Source: Desertivibrio insolitus
Lineage (GTDB): Bacteria > Actinomycetota > Actinomycetes > Actinomycetales > Microbacteriaceae
Length of the DNA stretch: 64,000 nucleotides
Assembly (NCBI RefSeq): GCF_017355965.1
Contig: NZ_JAFIQW010000002.1
Span: forward strand, 269,170 to 333,169
Direction: 5' to 3'
A program made the position numbers and the translations under genes. Positions 7,646 to 17,283 of this stretch are shown one piece after another. How positions within the stretch are numbered: the stretch's first letter is position 1; each line of letters opens with the position of its first letter. The notes below the pieces were generated by a model. That model ran no database searches. It had not been told where the DNA came from and saw nothing but the letters and a program-made list of their open reading frames with translations.

Positions 7646-8674
7646 CTACCTTCCTGCGCCCGCGATGAGGGGCCGTGCCGTGATGAGCAGGTCGCTGCCG
7701 AGCTGCTCGAGGGAGTGGAGTCGGAGTCGGCGGGCATCGCCGATGCTGGTCGCGCCGATGTCGCCGAGGGCGAGGCGCGGCCCGCCGAGCAGGGCGGGCG
7801 CGAGATAGACGGCGTACTCGTCGACGAGTGACGCGGCGACGAGGGCGGATGCCAGGGTCGGACCGCCTTCGACGTAGACGCGCTTGACGCCGAGGTCGTA
7901 CAGCTCGCGGAGACTCTCGTCGAGGTCGCCCCCGTCGAACTGCCGGAACTGGCGGGGGTGCCGCCGCAGCTTCGCGTCGGCGGGCACCTCGCGGCGGCCG
8001 ATCACGACGGGAAGCGGCTGGCGGCCGAGCAGCTCGCCGGCGTCACCGCGGGCGGTGAGGCTGGGGTCGTCGGCGAGCACGGTGCCGGTGCCGACGAGGA
8101 TCGCGTCGTTGTCGGCGCGCTGTTCGTGCACCCGCTGCCGCGCGGCGGTGCCGGTGATCCACTGGCTGGTGCCGTCGGCGGCGGCGGTGCGGCCGTCGAG
8201 GGTCGAGGCCCACTTCAGGGTCACCCAGGGGCGGTGCCGGCGCTCGGCGGTGAGCCAGGGGGCGAGGAAGGCCTCGGCCTCCGGGGCATCCGCCTGCTCG
8301 ACGTCGACGCCCGCGGCGCGCAGGCGCTGCGCCCCGCCGCTGCTGTTCTCGCCCGGGTCGGCGACGGCGTGGACGACGCGGGCGATGCCGGCGGCGAGCA
8401 GCGCTTCGGCGCAGGGGCCGGTGCGTCCGGTGTGGTTGCAGGGCTCGAGGGTCACGACGGCGGTCGCGCCGCGGGCGCCGCCCTCGGGCAGCTTCGACAG
8501 GGCGTCGACTTCGGCGTGGGCCGTGCCGGCGCCGCGGTGCCAGCCCTCGGCGAGCACCTCGCCGGTGGGGGAGAGGAGGACGCAGCCGACCTGCGGGTTG
8601 CCGCCCGTGGTCGGGCCGTGCGCGGCCAGCGACAGGGCGTGGGCGAGGGCGTCTCGCTCCGCGGTGCTGATCAT
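7646..8674 (-). CDS. ribD: Bifunctional riboflavin deaminase / reductase
   Basis: A 342-residue two-domain enzyme. Residues 1-140 form a zinc deaminase (TAHAEVDAL, then PCNHTGRTGPC), and the remainder a DHFR-like reductase (VTLKWASTLDGRTA, YVEGGPTLA). Together they convert the GTP cyclohydrolase II product into the ribityl-aminouracil. The start at 8674 is chosen because the deaminase fold begins there (MISTAERDALAHAL) and GAGGA lies upstream. It is the first gene of the operon and sits 67 nt downstream of the FMN riboswitch, which presumably controls the whole set. Confidence 0.94.
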   Translation of the reverse strand: MISTAERDALAHALSLAAHGPTTGGNPQVGCVLLSPTGEVLAEGWHRGAGTAHAEVDALSKLPEGGARGATAVVTLEPCNHTGRTGPCAEALLAAGIARVVHAVADPGENSSGGAQRLRAAGVDVEQADAPEAEAFLAPWLTAERRHRPWVTLKWASTLDGRTAAADGTSQWITGTAARQRVHEQRADNDAILVGTGTVLADDPSLTARGDAGELLGRQPLPVVIGRREVPADAKLRRHPRQFRQFDGGDLDESLRELYDLGVKRVYVEGGPTLASALVAASLVDEYAVYLAPALLGGPRLALGDIGATSIGDARRLRLHSLEQLGSDLLITARPLIAGAGR

Positions 8675-8741
8675 CCGGTCCTCTGTCTCTTCGAGACGGG
8701 CCCCGGGGCACGCGGTCGGCGTGGAGCGCACAGTCGTGCGC

Positions 8742-8859
8742 CCGTGCTTCCTCCCATCCGGACTTTAACCGTCGGTCCCGGAATTCCACCAGGTCAACCG
8801 CTTGCGCGGGTCGCGGACTATAACCGCCGGCTCGGACTTTCACCGACCCCGGAGCACGT
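8742..8859 (-). promoter_or_regulatory. FMN riboswitch (RFN element)
   Basis: The minus strand carries the conserved RFN blocks in order: a P1 arm (CGTGCTCC), GGTCGGTGAAAGTCCGA, CCGGCGGTTATAGTCCGCGA, ACCTGGTGGAATTCCGG, GACCGACGGTTAAAGTCCGG, ATGGGAGGAAG and the closing P1 arm (AGCACG). It lies directly upstream of ribD. Downstream of P1 a short GCGCAC/GTGCGC hairpin could form part of the expression platform. Control by FMN is established for the family. Confidence 0.95.
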
Positions 8860-8957
8860 ATTGCTTGCTGCCGACGATAGCGCAGGGGGCCCACGCTTTA
8901 TTCCCGGTTACCGAAGATGGCGCAGCGCCCCGGGTTCCGGATGCCGGTGGCCGGCGG

Positions 8958-8963
8958 TAGCGT
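8958..8963 (+). promoter_or_regulatory. -10 element of a leaderless transcript
   Basis: TAGCGT followed by exactly 6 nt and the ATG at 8970. No Shine-Dalgarno is present, so transcription probably starts at the A of the start codon. Confidence 0.55.
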
Positions 8964-8969
8964 CCGGTC

Positions 8970-9998
8970 ATGGCTCTCGACCGGCGCGTGCTCGACTGGC
9001 TGCTCAACTCCGATCCCGCGCTGCGCTGGCAGGTGGAGCGCGACCTCGCGGGGGCGCCGCCGGAGGTCTGGCAGGCGAGCCGGGCGCGGGTGAACACGGA
9101 GGGGTTCGGCGCCGCGCTGTTGGCGAAGCAGGACCCGGACGGGCAGTGGGCAGGCGGGGCGTACTTCCCGGCGGGCTTCTTCGGCAGCGCGGAGCAGGAC
9201 GAGCCGGGACAGCCCTGGGTCGCGACGACGTGGTCGTTGAAGGACCTGCGCGACTGGGGCGTCGAGCCGCGCATGCTCGAGGGGACGGTGCAGAAGCTCG
9301 CGGCGAACAGCCGGTGGGAGTACGACGACCTGCCGTACTGGGGCGGCGAGGTCGACGTGTGCATCAACTCGTTCACCCTGGCGACTGGCGCATGGCTCGG
9401 CGCCGACGTCTCCGCGCTCGCCGCCTGGTTCCCGTCCCACCGGCTCGCCGACGGGGGCTGGAACTGCGAGGCGGAGGAAGGGCGCTCGACGCGGTCCTCG
9501 TTCCACTCGACGCTCAACGCCCTGATCGGCCTGCTCGCGTACGAGCGGATGACCGGCGACGCGAGTGTGCGCGACGCCCGGCACGGCGGGGAGGAGTACC
9601 TGCTCGAACGGCGGCTGCTGTACCGGGCGACGACGGGGGAGCCGGTGGGCGACTTCGTGGCCGAGTTCGTCTACCCCAACCGCCACCGCTACAGCGGGCT
9701 CGCGGTGCTCGACCACTTCCGCGGCGCCGCGCAGTACGAGGGGCGCGCGCCGGATGCGCGGATGGCGGACGCGGTCGCGCTCGTGCGCGCCGCCCGACAG
9801 CCCGACGGCACGTGGCTGCAGGGTCGTCCGCTCGCAGGGCGGGTGTGGTTCCCGATGGACGAGGCCGCCGAGGGTCAGCCGTCGAAGTGGCTCACGCTGA
9901 TCGGCACGCGGGTGCTCGACTGGTGGGACGGAGCGCAGCCGCAGGGGGCGGACGCGGCGGAAGCATTGCGGGGCGGGGCGGAGCCGGCGGTGGGCTAG
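8970..9998 (+). CDS. Squalene-cyclase-like alpha/alpha-toroid protein
   Basis: A 342-residue protein with repeated tryptophan-rich segments (DPDGQWAGGAYF, LADGGWNCE, QPDGTWLQG), the QW-like pattern of terpene cyclases and prenyltransferase beta subunits. The first and last repeats bracket a helical barrel. It lacks a clear DxDD acid motif, so cyclase activity should not be assumed; proteins like this are widely named squalene cyclase in actinobacteria without proof. The ATG at 8970 is supported by the leaderless geometry. It is divergent from the riboflavin operon and has no terpenoid genes beside it. Confidence 0.65.
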   Translation: MALDRRVLDWLLNSDPALRWQVERDLAGAPPEVWQASRARVNTEGFGAALLAKQDPDGQWAGGAYFPAGFFGSAEQDEPGQPWVATTWSLKDLRDWGVEPRMLEGTVQKLAANSRWEYDDLPYWGGEVDVCINSFTLATGAWLGADVSALAAWFPSHRLADGGWNCEAEEGRSTRSSFHSTLNALIGLLAYERMTGDASVRDARHGGEEYLLERRLLYRATTGEPVGDFVAEFVYPNRHRYSGLAVLDHFRGAAQYEGRAPDARMADAVALVRAARQPDGTWLQGRPLAGRVWFPMDEAAEGQPSKWLTLIGTRVLDWWDGAQPQGADAAEALRGGAEPAVG

Positions 9999-10011
9999 AC
10001 GACAGTAAGGG

Positions 10012-10152
10012 ACCGGCTAGGCGGGGCCGCACCATGGCACCCGTCAGCAGTGGACCGCCCGGCTAGGCGGGGCGCCGCACCACCGCAGCCGTCAGCCTCG
10101 GAGCGGCCGGCCTAGGCGGGGCGCCGCAGCGCGGCATCCGTCAGCAGCGGCG
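10012..10152. repeat. Three tandem copies of a 46-49 bp unit
   Basis: The unit reads roughly CCGGCTAGGCGGGG followed by CGCCGCA and CCGTCAGC. Its TAGGCGGGG core starts at about 10019, 10065 and 10114. The third copy is the 3' end of the HAD gene, so the first two look like duplications of that gene end into the intergenic space. Confidence 0.75.
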
Positions 10153-10852
10153 TGAGCTCGTCGAGCGTGCGGATGACGGGCACGCCGGATGCCTCGGCGG
10201 CGGCGAGTTGCTCGTCGGTGGCGCCGTTGTCGCGATCGAGCCAGATGCCGCCCCCGAGTCCGGCGTCGACGGCACCGATCGCGTCGGTGCGCAGGCGGTC
10301 GCCGACGTAGACGGCGTCGGCGGGGGAGACTCCGATCCGGCGGCAGCCCTCGAGGAAGATCGCGGGGTCGGGCTTCACGACGCCGAGCTCGCCGCTCGCG
10401 ACGAGGGTGTCGATGCGCTCGTCGAGGGCGGTGCGGCGCATCTTCAGCAGCTGCGCGTCGAGCACGCTGTTCGTGATGACCGCGAACCGCACGCCGGGTA
10501 GCGCGGTCTTGAGGGCGTCGAGGCAGGTGAGAGCGTCGGGCAGCAGCGTCCAGGCCGCCTCGTAGTGCGCGCGGAAGCCGTCGAACCAGGCATCCGGATC
10601 CTCGAGCGTCTCGCCGTACGGTTCGGCGAAGTCGAGCGCCCGCGCTCGCCGCTGGCCCTGGTAGTCGAGCTCGCCGGCGAGGTAGCGGTGGTAGTGCCGC
10701 TCCTCGAGCTCGTACCAGCGGCGGGCCTCGGCGGCGTCGTCGAAGCGCTGCCAGCCGGACAGCGTGCGCCGGTGCAGCGTGATACCGGCGGCCACGGCGC
10801 CGCGGTGGTCGAAGAGGGTGTCGTCGAGGTCGAAGAGAACGGCGCGGATCAC
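10112..10852 (-). CDS. HAD-superfamily hydrolase
   Basis: A 246-residue cytoplasmic phosphatase-like enzyme. Motif I FDLDDTLFD (residues 7-15) holds the nucleophilic and acid/base aspartates, motif II is in VITNS, motif III is the lysine of VVKPDP, and motif IV is YVGDRLRTD. A helical cap lies between motifs I and II. It fits the YjjG/HAD-IA branch, which acts on nucleoside monophosphates or small phosphoesters; the substrate is unknown. Its start overlaps the GNAT stop (ATGA), forming a trpS-GNAT-HAD operon. The last codons are part of a tandemly repeated sequence that continues past the stop. Confidence 0.85.
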   Translation of the reverse strand: MIRAVLFDLDDTLFDHRGAVAAGITLHRRTLSGWQRFDDAAEARRWYELEERHYHRYLAGELDYQGQRRARALDFAEPYGETLEDPDAWFDGFRAHYEAAWTLLPDALTCLDALKTALPGVRFAVITNSVLDAQLLKMRRTALDERIDTLVASGELGVVKPDPAIFLEGCRRIGVSPADAVYVGDRLRTDAIGAVDAGLGGGIWLDRDNGATDEQLAAAEASGVPVIRTLDELTPLLTDAALRRPA

Positions 10853-11405
10853 GCGGGCCAGCCGTCCTTCGCGCCACGGTCATCCGTCGCCCGCAGCACG
10901 CCGTGCCACGCGAGGGGGCGCGAGCCGTCGCGGGCGGGGATGCCCGCGGGACCGGAGCCGACGTAGGTGAAACCCGCCCCACGGGCGACGCTCATCGACG
11001 CGAGGTTGCCCTCGACGCACTCCCACTTCAGCGTCCGGAGGCCGTGGGCGAAGCACCAGCGGATGACGGCGTCGACCGCCTCGCGCATGTACCCGAGGCC
11101 GCGGTGCGGCCCGCCGATCCAGTAGCCGAAGTTCGCCGCGCCCGGCTCCTGCTCGCGGCGCACGCCGATGACGCCGAGGAACTCCCCGTCGCGTCGCAGC
11201 GCCCAGGTGTACTCGCGGTCGCTCGCCCAGCCCGGCTCGACGACGCCCGTGATGAAGCCGGTCGCGTGCTTGGGCTCGTACGGCCACGGCGTCGACATGT
11301 ACCGCTCGAACAGCGGGTCCTGGCAGTACTCGGTGATGAGATCCGCGTCGTCGAGCGTCGGCTGGTCGAGCACCAGCCGCGCCGTCGTCAGCGTCTCGGG
11401 GGTCA

Positions 11406-11406
<1 letters not shown>
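10849..11406 (-). CDS. GNAT-family N-acetyltransferase (RimJ/RimL-like)
   Basis: A 185-residue protein with the ribosomal-protein-acetyltransferase layout: TARLVLDQPTLDDADLI at the start, IGVRREQEPGAANFGYWI in the middle and the acetyl-CoA loop GLGYMREAVDAVIRWCF, followed by ENLASMSVARGAGF-like residues (here EGNLASMSVARGAGF). It probably acetylates an N-terminal amine or a small molecule using acetyl-CoA; the target is unknown. The ATG at 11406 shares its A with the trpS stop and the gene ends inside the HAD start, so the three genes are coupled. Confidence 0.85.
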
Positions 11407-13308
<1,902 letters not shown>

Positions 13309-13315
13309 GCGCTCC

Positions 13316-13321
13316 ATCGTA
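13316..13321 (-). promoter_or_regulatory. -10 element of xth, leaderless type
   Basis: TACGAT on the minus strand followed by 7 nt and the ATG at 13308. Confidence 0.45.
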
Positions 13322-13484
13322 GGAGCGGCCTCCGACACGGCCGCCGCCTGCGGGAGCGGCCCCGAGTGCATCGTCACACGCCTGGGGAGAGACGGCCCCG
13401 AGGCATCCGTTCGCCCAGGGAATCCGTGGGAACGCGGCACCAGTGCGCAATAGGCTGAATCGCGCTTTCTCGAAAGGACTCAGC

Positions 13485-15134
13485 ATGGAACTCACGGGTG
13501 TCGGCGTCGGACGCGGCGTGGCTGTCGGACCGATTCTCCGGATGCCGGATCCGCTGCCCGAACCCGCGGAGGGCCCGCGCGACTCGACCCGCACCGAGGC
13601 GGAGGAGTTCGCCCGCGTGCAGAGCGCGATCGAGGCGGTCGCGGCCGACTACAACGCCCGCGGTGAGAAGGCCGGCGGCGAGGCCAAGGAGGTGCTCGAG
13701 GCGGCCGCGCTGATGGCGCAGGACCCGACCCTCCTCGACGACGTGCGCAACCGCGTGGGCTCCGGCTCGACCGCCGAGCGCGCCGTGTTCGACGCGTTCC
13801 GTCAGTTCCAGGACATGCTCATCGGTCTCGGCGGCTATATGGCCGAGCGTGCGACCGACCTCGGCGACGTCGCCCAGCGCATCATCGCGAACCTCTCCGG
13901 CGTGCCCGCGCCGGGCGTGCCCGAGAGCGACACCCCCTTCATCCTGGTCGCGCCCGACCTCGCGCCGGCCGACACCGCCCTGCTCGACCTCACCAAGGTG
14001 CTCGCGCTCGTCACGAGCCAGGGCGGCCCGACCTCGCACACAGCGATCCTCGCCCGCTCGAAGTCGATCCCCGCGATCGTCGGCGTGACCGGCGCGCTCG
14101 AGCTGACCGACGGCACGATGATCGTCGCGGATGCCGCGTCGGGCCGCGTCACGGTCGACCCGAGCGACGAGGTCGTCGCCGAGGCGGAGCGCCGCATCGC
14201 CGAACGCAAGGCCCAGGCGGACGCACCCATCACCGACGGCGCGCTCGCCGACGGCACGAAGGTGCCGCTGCTCGCCAACCTCGGCAGCCCTGCCGAGGCG
14301 GCGAACGCCGTGCAGCTCGGCGCCGAGGGCGTCGGACTGTTCCGCACAGAGTTCCTCTTCCTCGACGCGAAGAGCGCGCCGACCGTCGAGAGCCAGCAGG
14401 CGAGCTACACCGAGCTGCTGTCGCACTTCCCGGGCAAGAAGGTCGTCGTGCGCGCGCTCGACGCCGGCGCCGACAAGCCGCTGAGCTTCCTCAACGACGC
14501 GCACGAGGAGAACCCCGCGCTCGGGCTCCGCGGCCTGCGCGCCCTCCGCGCGTCGGAGCAGATCCTGCGCGACCAGCTCACCGCGCTCGCGAATGCGCAG
14601 GCGGCCACCGAGGCCGACCTCTGGGTCATGGCGCCGATGGTCGCGGATGCCGAGGAGACCGAGTACTTCGTCGAGCTCGGCCGCGAGCTCGGGCTGAAGA
14701 CCGTCGGTGTGATGGCCGAGGTGCCCTCGCTCGCGGTGCTCGCCGACCAGGTGTTCACCGCCGCGGACTTCGTCTCGATCGGCACGAACGACCTCACGCA
14801 GTACACGCTCGCCGCCGACCGGATGCTCGGTAGCGTCGCCGCCTACCAGGACCCGTGGCACCCCGCCGTGCTCCGCCTCGTGCGGATGCTCGGCGACGCC
14901 GGTGCACTGGCGGGCAAGCCGGTCGGCATCTGCGGCGAGGCCGCGGCCGACCCGCAGCTCGCGGTGGTGCTCGTCGGCCTCGGTGCGACGACCCTGTCGA
15001 TGACGCCGGCCGCCCTCGCGGACGTCCGCGCGGAGCTCGCCACCGTCACGCTCGACCAGGCGAAGGCCAAGGCCGCCGCCGCGGTCGCGGCCACCACGGC
15101 CGCCGGCGCTCGCGAGGCGGCCGCCGCGCTCTGA
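13485..15134 (+). CDS. ptsI: Phosphoenolpyruvate-protein phosphotransferase, PTS enzyme I
   Basis: A 549-residue cytoplasmic kinase that passes phosphate from phosphoenolpyruvate to HPr, the first step of sugar uptake by the phosphotransferase system. The phospho-histidine lies in GGPTSHTAILAR (about 180-191). The C-terminal PEP-binding barrel shows GAEGVGLFRTEFLF, DAGADKPL and GTNDLTQYTLAADR with GICGEAAADP. ATG at 13485 is chosen for its AAAGGA site; an upstream in-frame start adds a basic stretch. No HPr or permease gene adjoins it, so it works with partners elsewhere. A long terminator hairpin follows. Confidence 0.96.
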   Translation: MELTGVGVGRGVAVGPILRMPDPLPEPAEGPRDSTRTEAEEFARVQSAIEAVAADYNARGEKAGGEAKEVLEAAALMAQDPTLLDDVRNRVGSGSTAERAVFDAFRQFQDMLIGLGGYMAERATDLGDVAQRIIANLSGVPAPGVPESDTPFILVAPDLAPADTALLDLTKVLALVTSQGGPTSHTAILARSKSIPAIVGVTGALELTDGTMIVADAASGRVTVDPSDEVVAEAERRIAERKAQADAPITDGALADGTKVPLLANLGSPAEAANAVQLGAEGVGLFRTEFLFLDAKSAPTVESQQASYTELLSHFPGKKVVVRALDAGADKPLSFLNDAHEENPALGLRGLRALRASEQILRDQLTALANAQAATEADLWVMAPMVADAEETEYFVELGRELGLKTVGVMAEVPSLAVLADQVFTAADFVSIGTNDLTQYTLAADRMLGSVAAYQDPWHPAVLRLVRMLGDAGALAGKPVGICGEAAADPQLAVVLVGLGATTLSMTPAALADVRAELATVTLDQAKAKAAAAVAATTAAGAREAAAAL

Positions 15135-15145
15135 CGCTGCAGACA

Positions 15146-15206
15146 ACGAAGGAGAATCCGCCCTTCTCGGTCCAAACCCGGCCGGAACGGGCGGATTCTC
15201 CTTCGT
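15146..15206 (+). terminator. Terminator-like hairpin after ptsI
   Basis: Perfect 18-bp inverted repeat (15146-15163 with 15189-15206) around a 25-nt loop, 12 nt after the ptsI stop. No U-tract follows. Confidence 0.65.
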
Positions 15207-15221
15207 AAGCCTCGATCCGGC

Positions 15222-15256
15222 GGTCGAGTAGCCCGCGCAGCGGGCGTATCGCGACC
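15222..15256. repeat. REP-like palindromic element, copy 1
   Basis: GGTCGAGTAG, then a CCCGC/GCGGG stem, then CGTATCGCGACC. A second member lies at 23725-23761; ends are conserved while the stem sequence differs. Confidence 0.7.
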
Positions 15257-15265
15257 CTCGCGCCG

Positions 15266-15535
15266 CTACGCCGTCCGAGCCGCCTCGCCCATCACCCCGG
15301 CCCACTCCGCGGCGAGCGAGTCCAGAGACAGTCCGAGCACCGCCGCGAGTGCGACGACCACGCCGAACGCAGGGCTCGGCAGGCGCCCGGTCTCGATCTT
15401 GCGCAGCGTCTCGGGCGAGATGCCGGCCTCGGCGGCCACCTCCGCCTGGGAGCGGGCGCCGCGGGCGCCCCGCAGCGTCTCCCCGAGGCGGCGGCCGGCG
15501 GCGAGCTGCTCGGGAGTGAGCGGAGCGCGGACCAT
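15266..15535 (-). CDS. XRE-family helix-turn-helix regulator
   Basis: An 89-residue protein dominated by one XRE/Cro-type DNA-binding domain: LGETLRGARGARSQAEVAAEAGISPETLRKIETG, where the second helix recognises DNA, followed by a short helical tail. The ATG at 15535 is preferred to the one at 15541 because GAGAGG then lies 6 nt upstream. It is divergent from a methionine aminopeptidase gene with only 36 bp between them, and that gap is almost filled by a perfect palindrome spanning both -10 regions. It therefore very probably represses both genes; the signal is unknown. Confidence 0.85.
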   Translation of the reverse strand: MVRAPLTPEQLAAGRRLGETLRGARGARSQAEVAAEAGISPETLRKIETGRLPSPAFGVVVALAAVLGLSLDSLAAEWAGVMGEAARTA

Positions 15536-15552
15536 CGGCATCCTCTCGTCGA

Positions 15553-15570
15553 CCGGTATTACTATACCGG
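15553..15570. promoter_or_regulatory. Operator overlapping two divergent -10 boxes
   Basis: Perfect inverted repeat CCGGTAT-N4-ATACCGG. On the plus strand it contains TACTAT, 6 nt before the map start codon; on the minus strand it contains TATAGT, about 26 nt before the regulator start. Binding would shut both promoters. Confidence 0.75.
15560..15565 (+). promoter_or_regulatory. -10 element of map, leaderless
   Basis: TACTAT followed by 6 nt and the ATG at 15572. There is no room for a ribosome site between the operator and the start codon. Confidence 0.65.
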
Positions 15571-15571
15571 C

Positions 15572-16333
15572 ATGGTCGAACTGCACACGCCGGCCGAGAT
15601 CGAGCAGATGCGCGCCGCGGGCACGTTCGTCCGGGACACTCTAGCCACGCTGTCCGCGCAGGCGGCGGTCGGGGTGAACCTGCTCGAGCTCGAGCACGCC
15701 GCCCGCGCGCTCGTGAAGGAGCGCGGCGCCGTCTCCTGCTACTGGGACTACGCTCCGGAGTTCGGCAACGGCCCCTTCCGCAACGTCATCTGCCTCTCGG
15801 TCAACGACGCCGCCCAGCACGGCCTGCCGCACGACTACGTACTGCGCGACGGCGACGTGCTGAGTCTCGACTTCGCCGTGTCGGTCGACGGCTGGGTCGC
15901 GGATGCCGCGGTGACGGTGATCGTGGGCACGCCGAGGCGCGACGACGTGCGTCTCATCCGCTCGACGGAGGAGGCCCTCGCCGCCGGGATCGCCGCCGCA
16001 GTGCCCGGCAATCGGATGGGCGACGTCTCCGCCACGATCGGAGCCGTCGCCGAGCGCTACGGCTACCCGGTGAATCTCGAGTTCGGCGGACACAGCGTCG
16101 GCCGCGAGATGCACGGCGACCTGCACATCCCGAACGACGGCCGCGCCGGTCGCGGCTACCGCATCCGCCCGGGCATGGTGTTCGCCCTCGAACCGTGGTG
16201 GGCGAAGACGACCGCGCGCATCCGGATGGACCGCGACGGCTGGACGGTTCGCTCGGCCGACGGCAGCCGCGCGGCGCACACCGAGCACACGATCGCGGTG
16301 ACCGAGGACGGCCCGCTCGTCCTCACGGCATAG
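15572..16333 (+). CDS. map: Methionine aminopeptidase, type I
   Basis: A 253-residue metalloprotease that removes N-terminal methionine from new proteins. All metal ligands of the pita-bread fold are present: aspartates in SLDFAVS (about 99) and VADAAVT (about 110), His in GGHSVGRE (about 173), Glu in FALEPWW (about 205) and Glu in HTEHT (about 238), with the substrate His in QHGLPHD (about 83). The start codon follows the operator directly, so the mRNA is probably leaderless. Tight control by a dedicated XRE repressor suggests a conditional second copy rather than the housekeeping enzyme; this is inference. Confidence 0.92.
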   Translation: MVELHTPAEIEQMRAAGTFVRDTLATLSAQAAVGVNLLELEHAARALVKERGAVSCYWDYAPEFGNGPFRNVICLSVNDAAQHGLPHDYVLRDGDVLSLDFAVSVDGWVADAAVTVIVGTPRRDDVRLIRSTEEALAAGIAAAVPGNRMGDVSATIGAVAERYGYPVNLEFGGHSVGREMHGDLHIPNDGRAGRGYRIRPGMVFALEPWWAKTTARIRMDRDGWTVRSADGSRAAHTEHTIAVTEDGPLVLTA

Positions 16334-16371
16334 CCAGCAGCGGCGCCGCTCGAAGCCAACAGGTGCGCCGC

Positions 16372-16413
16372 TTTCTGCGTTGCGTCGCGGAATCTTGCTT
16401 CGCAACGCAGAAA
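16372..16413. terminator. Hairpin between map and sdhB
   Basis: Perfect 13-bp inverted repeat TTTCTGCGTTGCG with its complement, 16-nt loop. In the convergent gap, so it may end map transcription. A run of three T opens the left arm and three A close the right arm. Confidence 0.55.
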
Positions 16414-16478
16414 CCGCGACCCGACCCGGATGGTGGTGGCGCGCGAGCGCGGCGCCCCGAGTCATCCGCGGAGCGAAA

Positions 16479-16514
16479 CGAAGGGCCCGCAGCACGGATG
16501 CTGCGGGCCCTTCG
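16479..16514 (-). terminator. Terminator of the sdh operon
   Basis: Perfect 16-bp stem with a CGGA loop (plus-strand sense), 19 nt downstream of the sdhB stop; on the minus strand it is followed by TTTCGCTCC. Confidence 0.75.
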
Positions 16515-16533
16515 CCGTGGTGGTCGTGTGCGG

Positions 16534-17283
16534 TCAGCCGCGGATGAGCGCCTGCTTGACCTCGGCGATCGCCTGGGTGATCTGGATGCCGCGGGGGCAC
16601 GCCTCCGAGCAGTTGAAGGTCGTGCGGCAGCGCCAGACGCCCTCGCGGTCGTTGAGGATGTCGAGGCGCACCTGCGACCCCTCGTCGCGCGAGTCGAAGA
16701 TGAAGCGGTGCGCGTTCACGATCGCGGCCGGGCCGAAGTACTGCCCGTCGGTCCAGAACACCGGGCACGAGGACGTGCACGCGGCGCAGAGGATGCACTT
16801 CGTGGTGTCGTCGAAGCGCTCGCGCTGCGCGACCGTCTGGATGCGCTCCTTCTCGGGCTTCGACGACGCGATGAGGAACGGCTGGATCTCGCGGTACGAC
16901 TCGAAGAAGGGCTCCATGTCGACGATGAGGTCCTTCTCGAGCGGCAGGCCCTTGATCGCCTCGACGTAGATCGGCTTCGAGATGTCGAGGTCCTTGATCA
17001 ACGTCTTGCAGGCGAGTCGGTTGCGGCCGTTGATGCGCATGGCGTCCGAGCCGCAGATGCCGTGGGCGCACGAGCGGCGGAACGTCAGCGTGCCGTCCTG
17101 CTCCCACTTGATCTTGTGCAGGGCGTCGAGCACGCGATCGGTCGCGTACATCTGCACGTCGAAGTCCTGCCAGTACGGCTCGGCGTCCTTCTCGGGGTCG
17201 AACCGGCGGATCATCATCGTGACGGTGAAGGACTCGACGCCGCTCGGGGGAGCGACCTGGCCCTCGATGACGGGGGCAGTCAT
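16534..17283 (-). CDS. sdhB: Succinate dehydrogenase iron-sulfur subunit
   Basis: A 249-residue subunit carrying electrons from the flavoprotein to the membrane quinone site. The 2Fe-2S ligands lie in RRSCAHGICGSDAM and a later LAC, the 4Fe-4S cluster in CILCAACTSSCP and the 3Fe-4S cluster in CRTTFNCSEACPRGI. The length is normal. The ATG at 17283 overlaps the sdhA stop (ATGA). Last gene of sdhCDAB, followed by a strong terminator. It acts at the cytoplasmic face of the membrane in the TCA cycle and respiratory chain. Confidence 0.96.
   Translation of the reverse strand: MTAPVIEGQVAPPSGVESFTVTMMIRRFDPEKDAEPYWQDFDVQMYATDRVLDALHKIKWEQDGTLTFRRSCAHGICGSDAMRINGRNRLACKTLIKDLDISKPIYVEAIKGLPLEKDLIVDMEPFFESYREIQPFLIASSKPEKERIQTVAQRERFDDTTKCILCAACTSSCPVFWTDGQYFGPAAIVNAHRFIFDSRDEGSQVRLDILNDREGVWRCRTTFNCSEACPRGIQITQAIAEVKQALIRG

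Noticed and set aside
8970-9998. True squalene-hopene cyclase
   Set aside because: The protein is about half the usual length and the acidic catalytic motif is not evident; only the repeat fold is supported.
13374-15305. 643-codon open frame on the minus strand opposite ptsI
   Set aside because: Antisense to a clearly conserved gene, Arg/Glu/Gly-rich low-complexity translation, no ribosome site; typical high-GC shadow.
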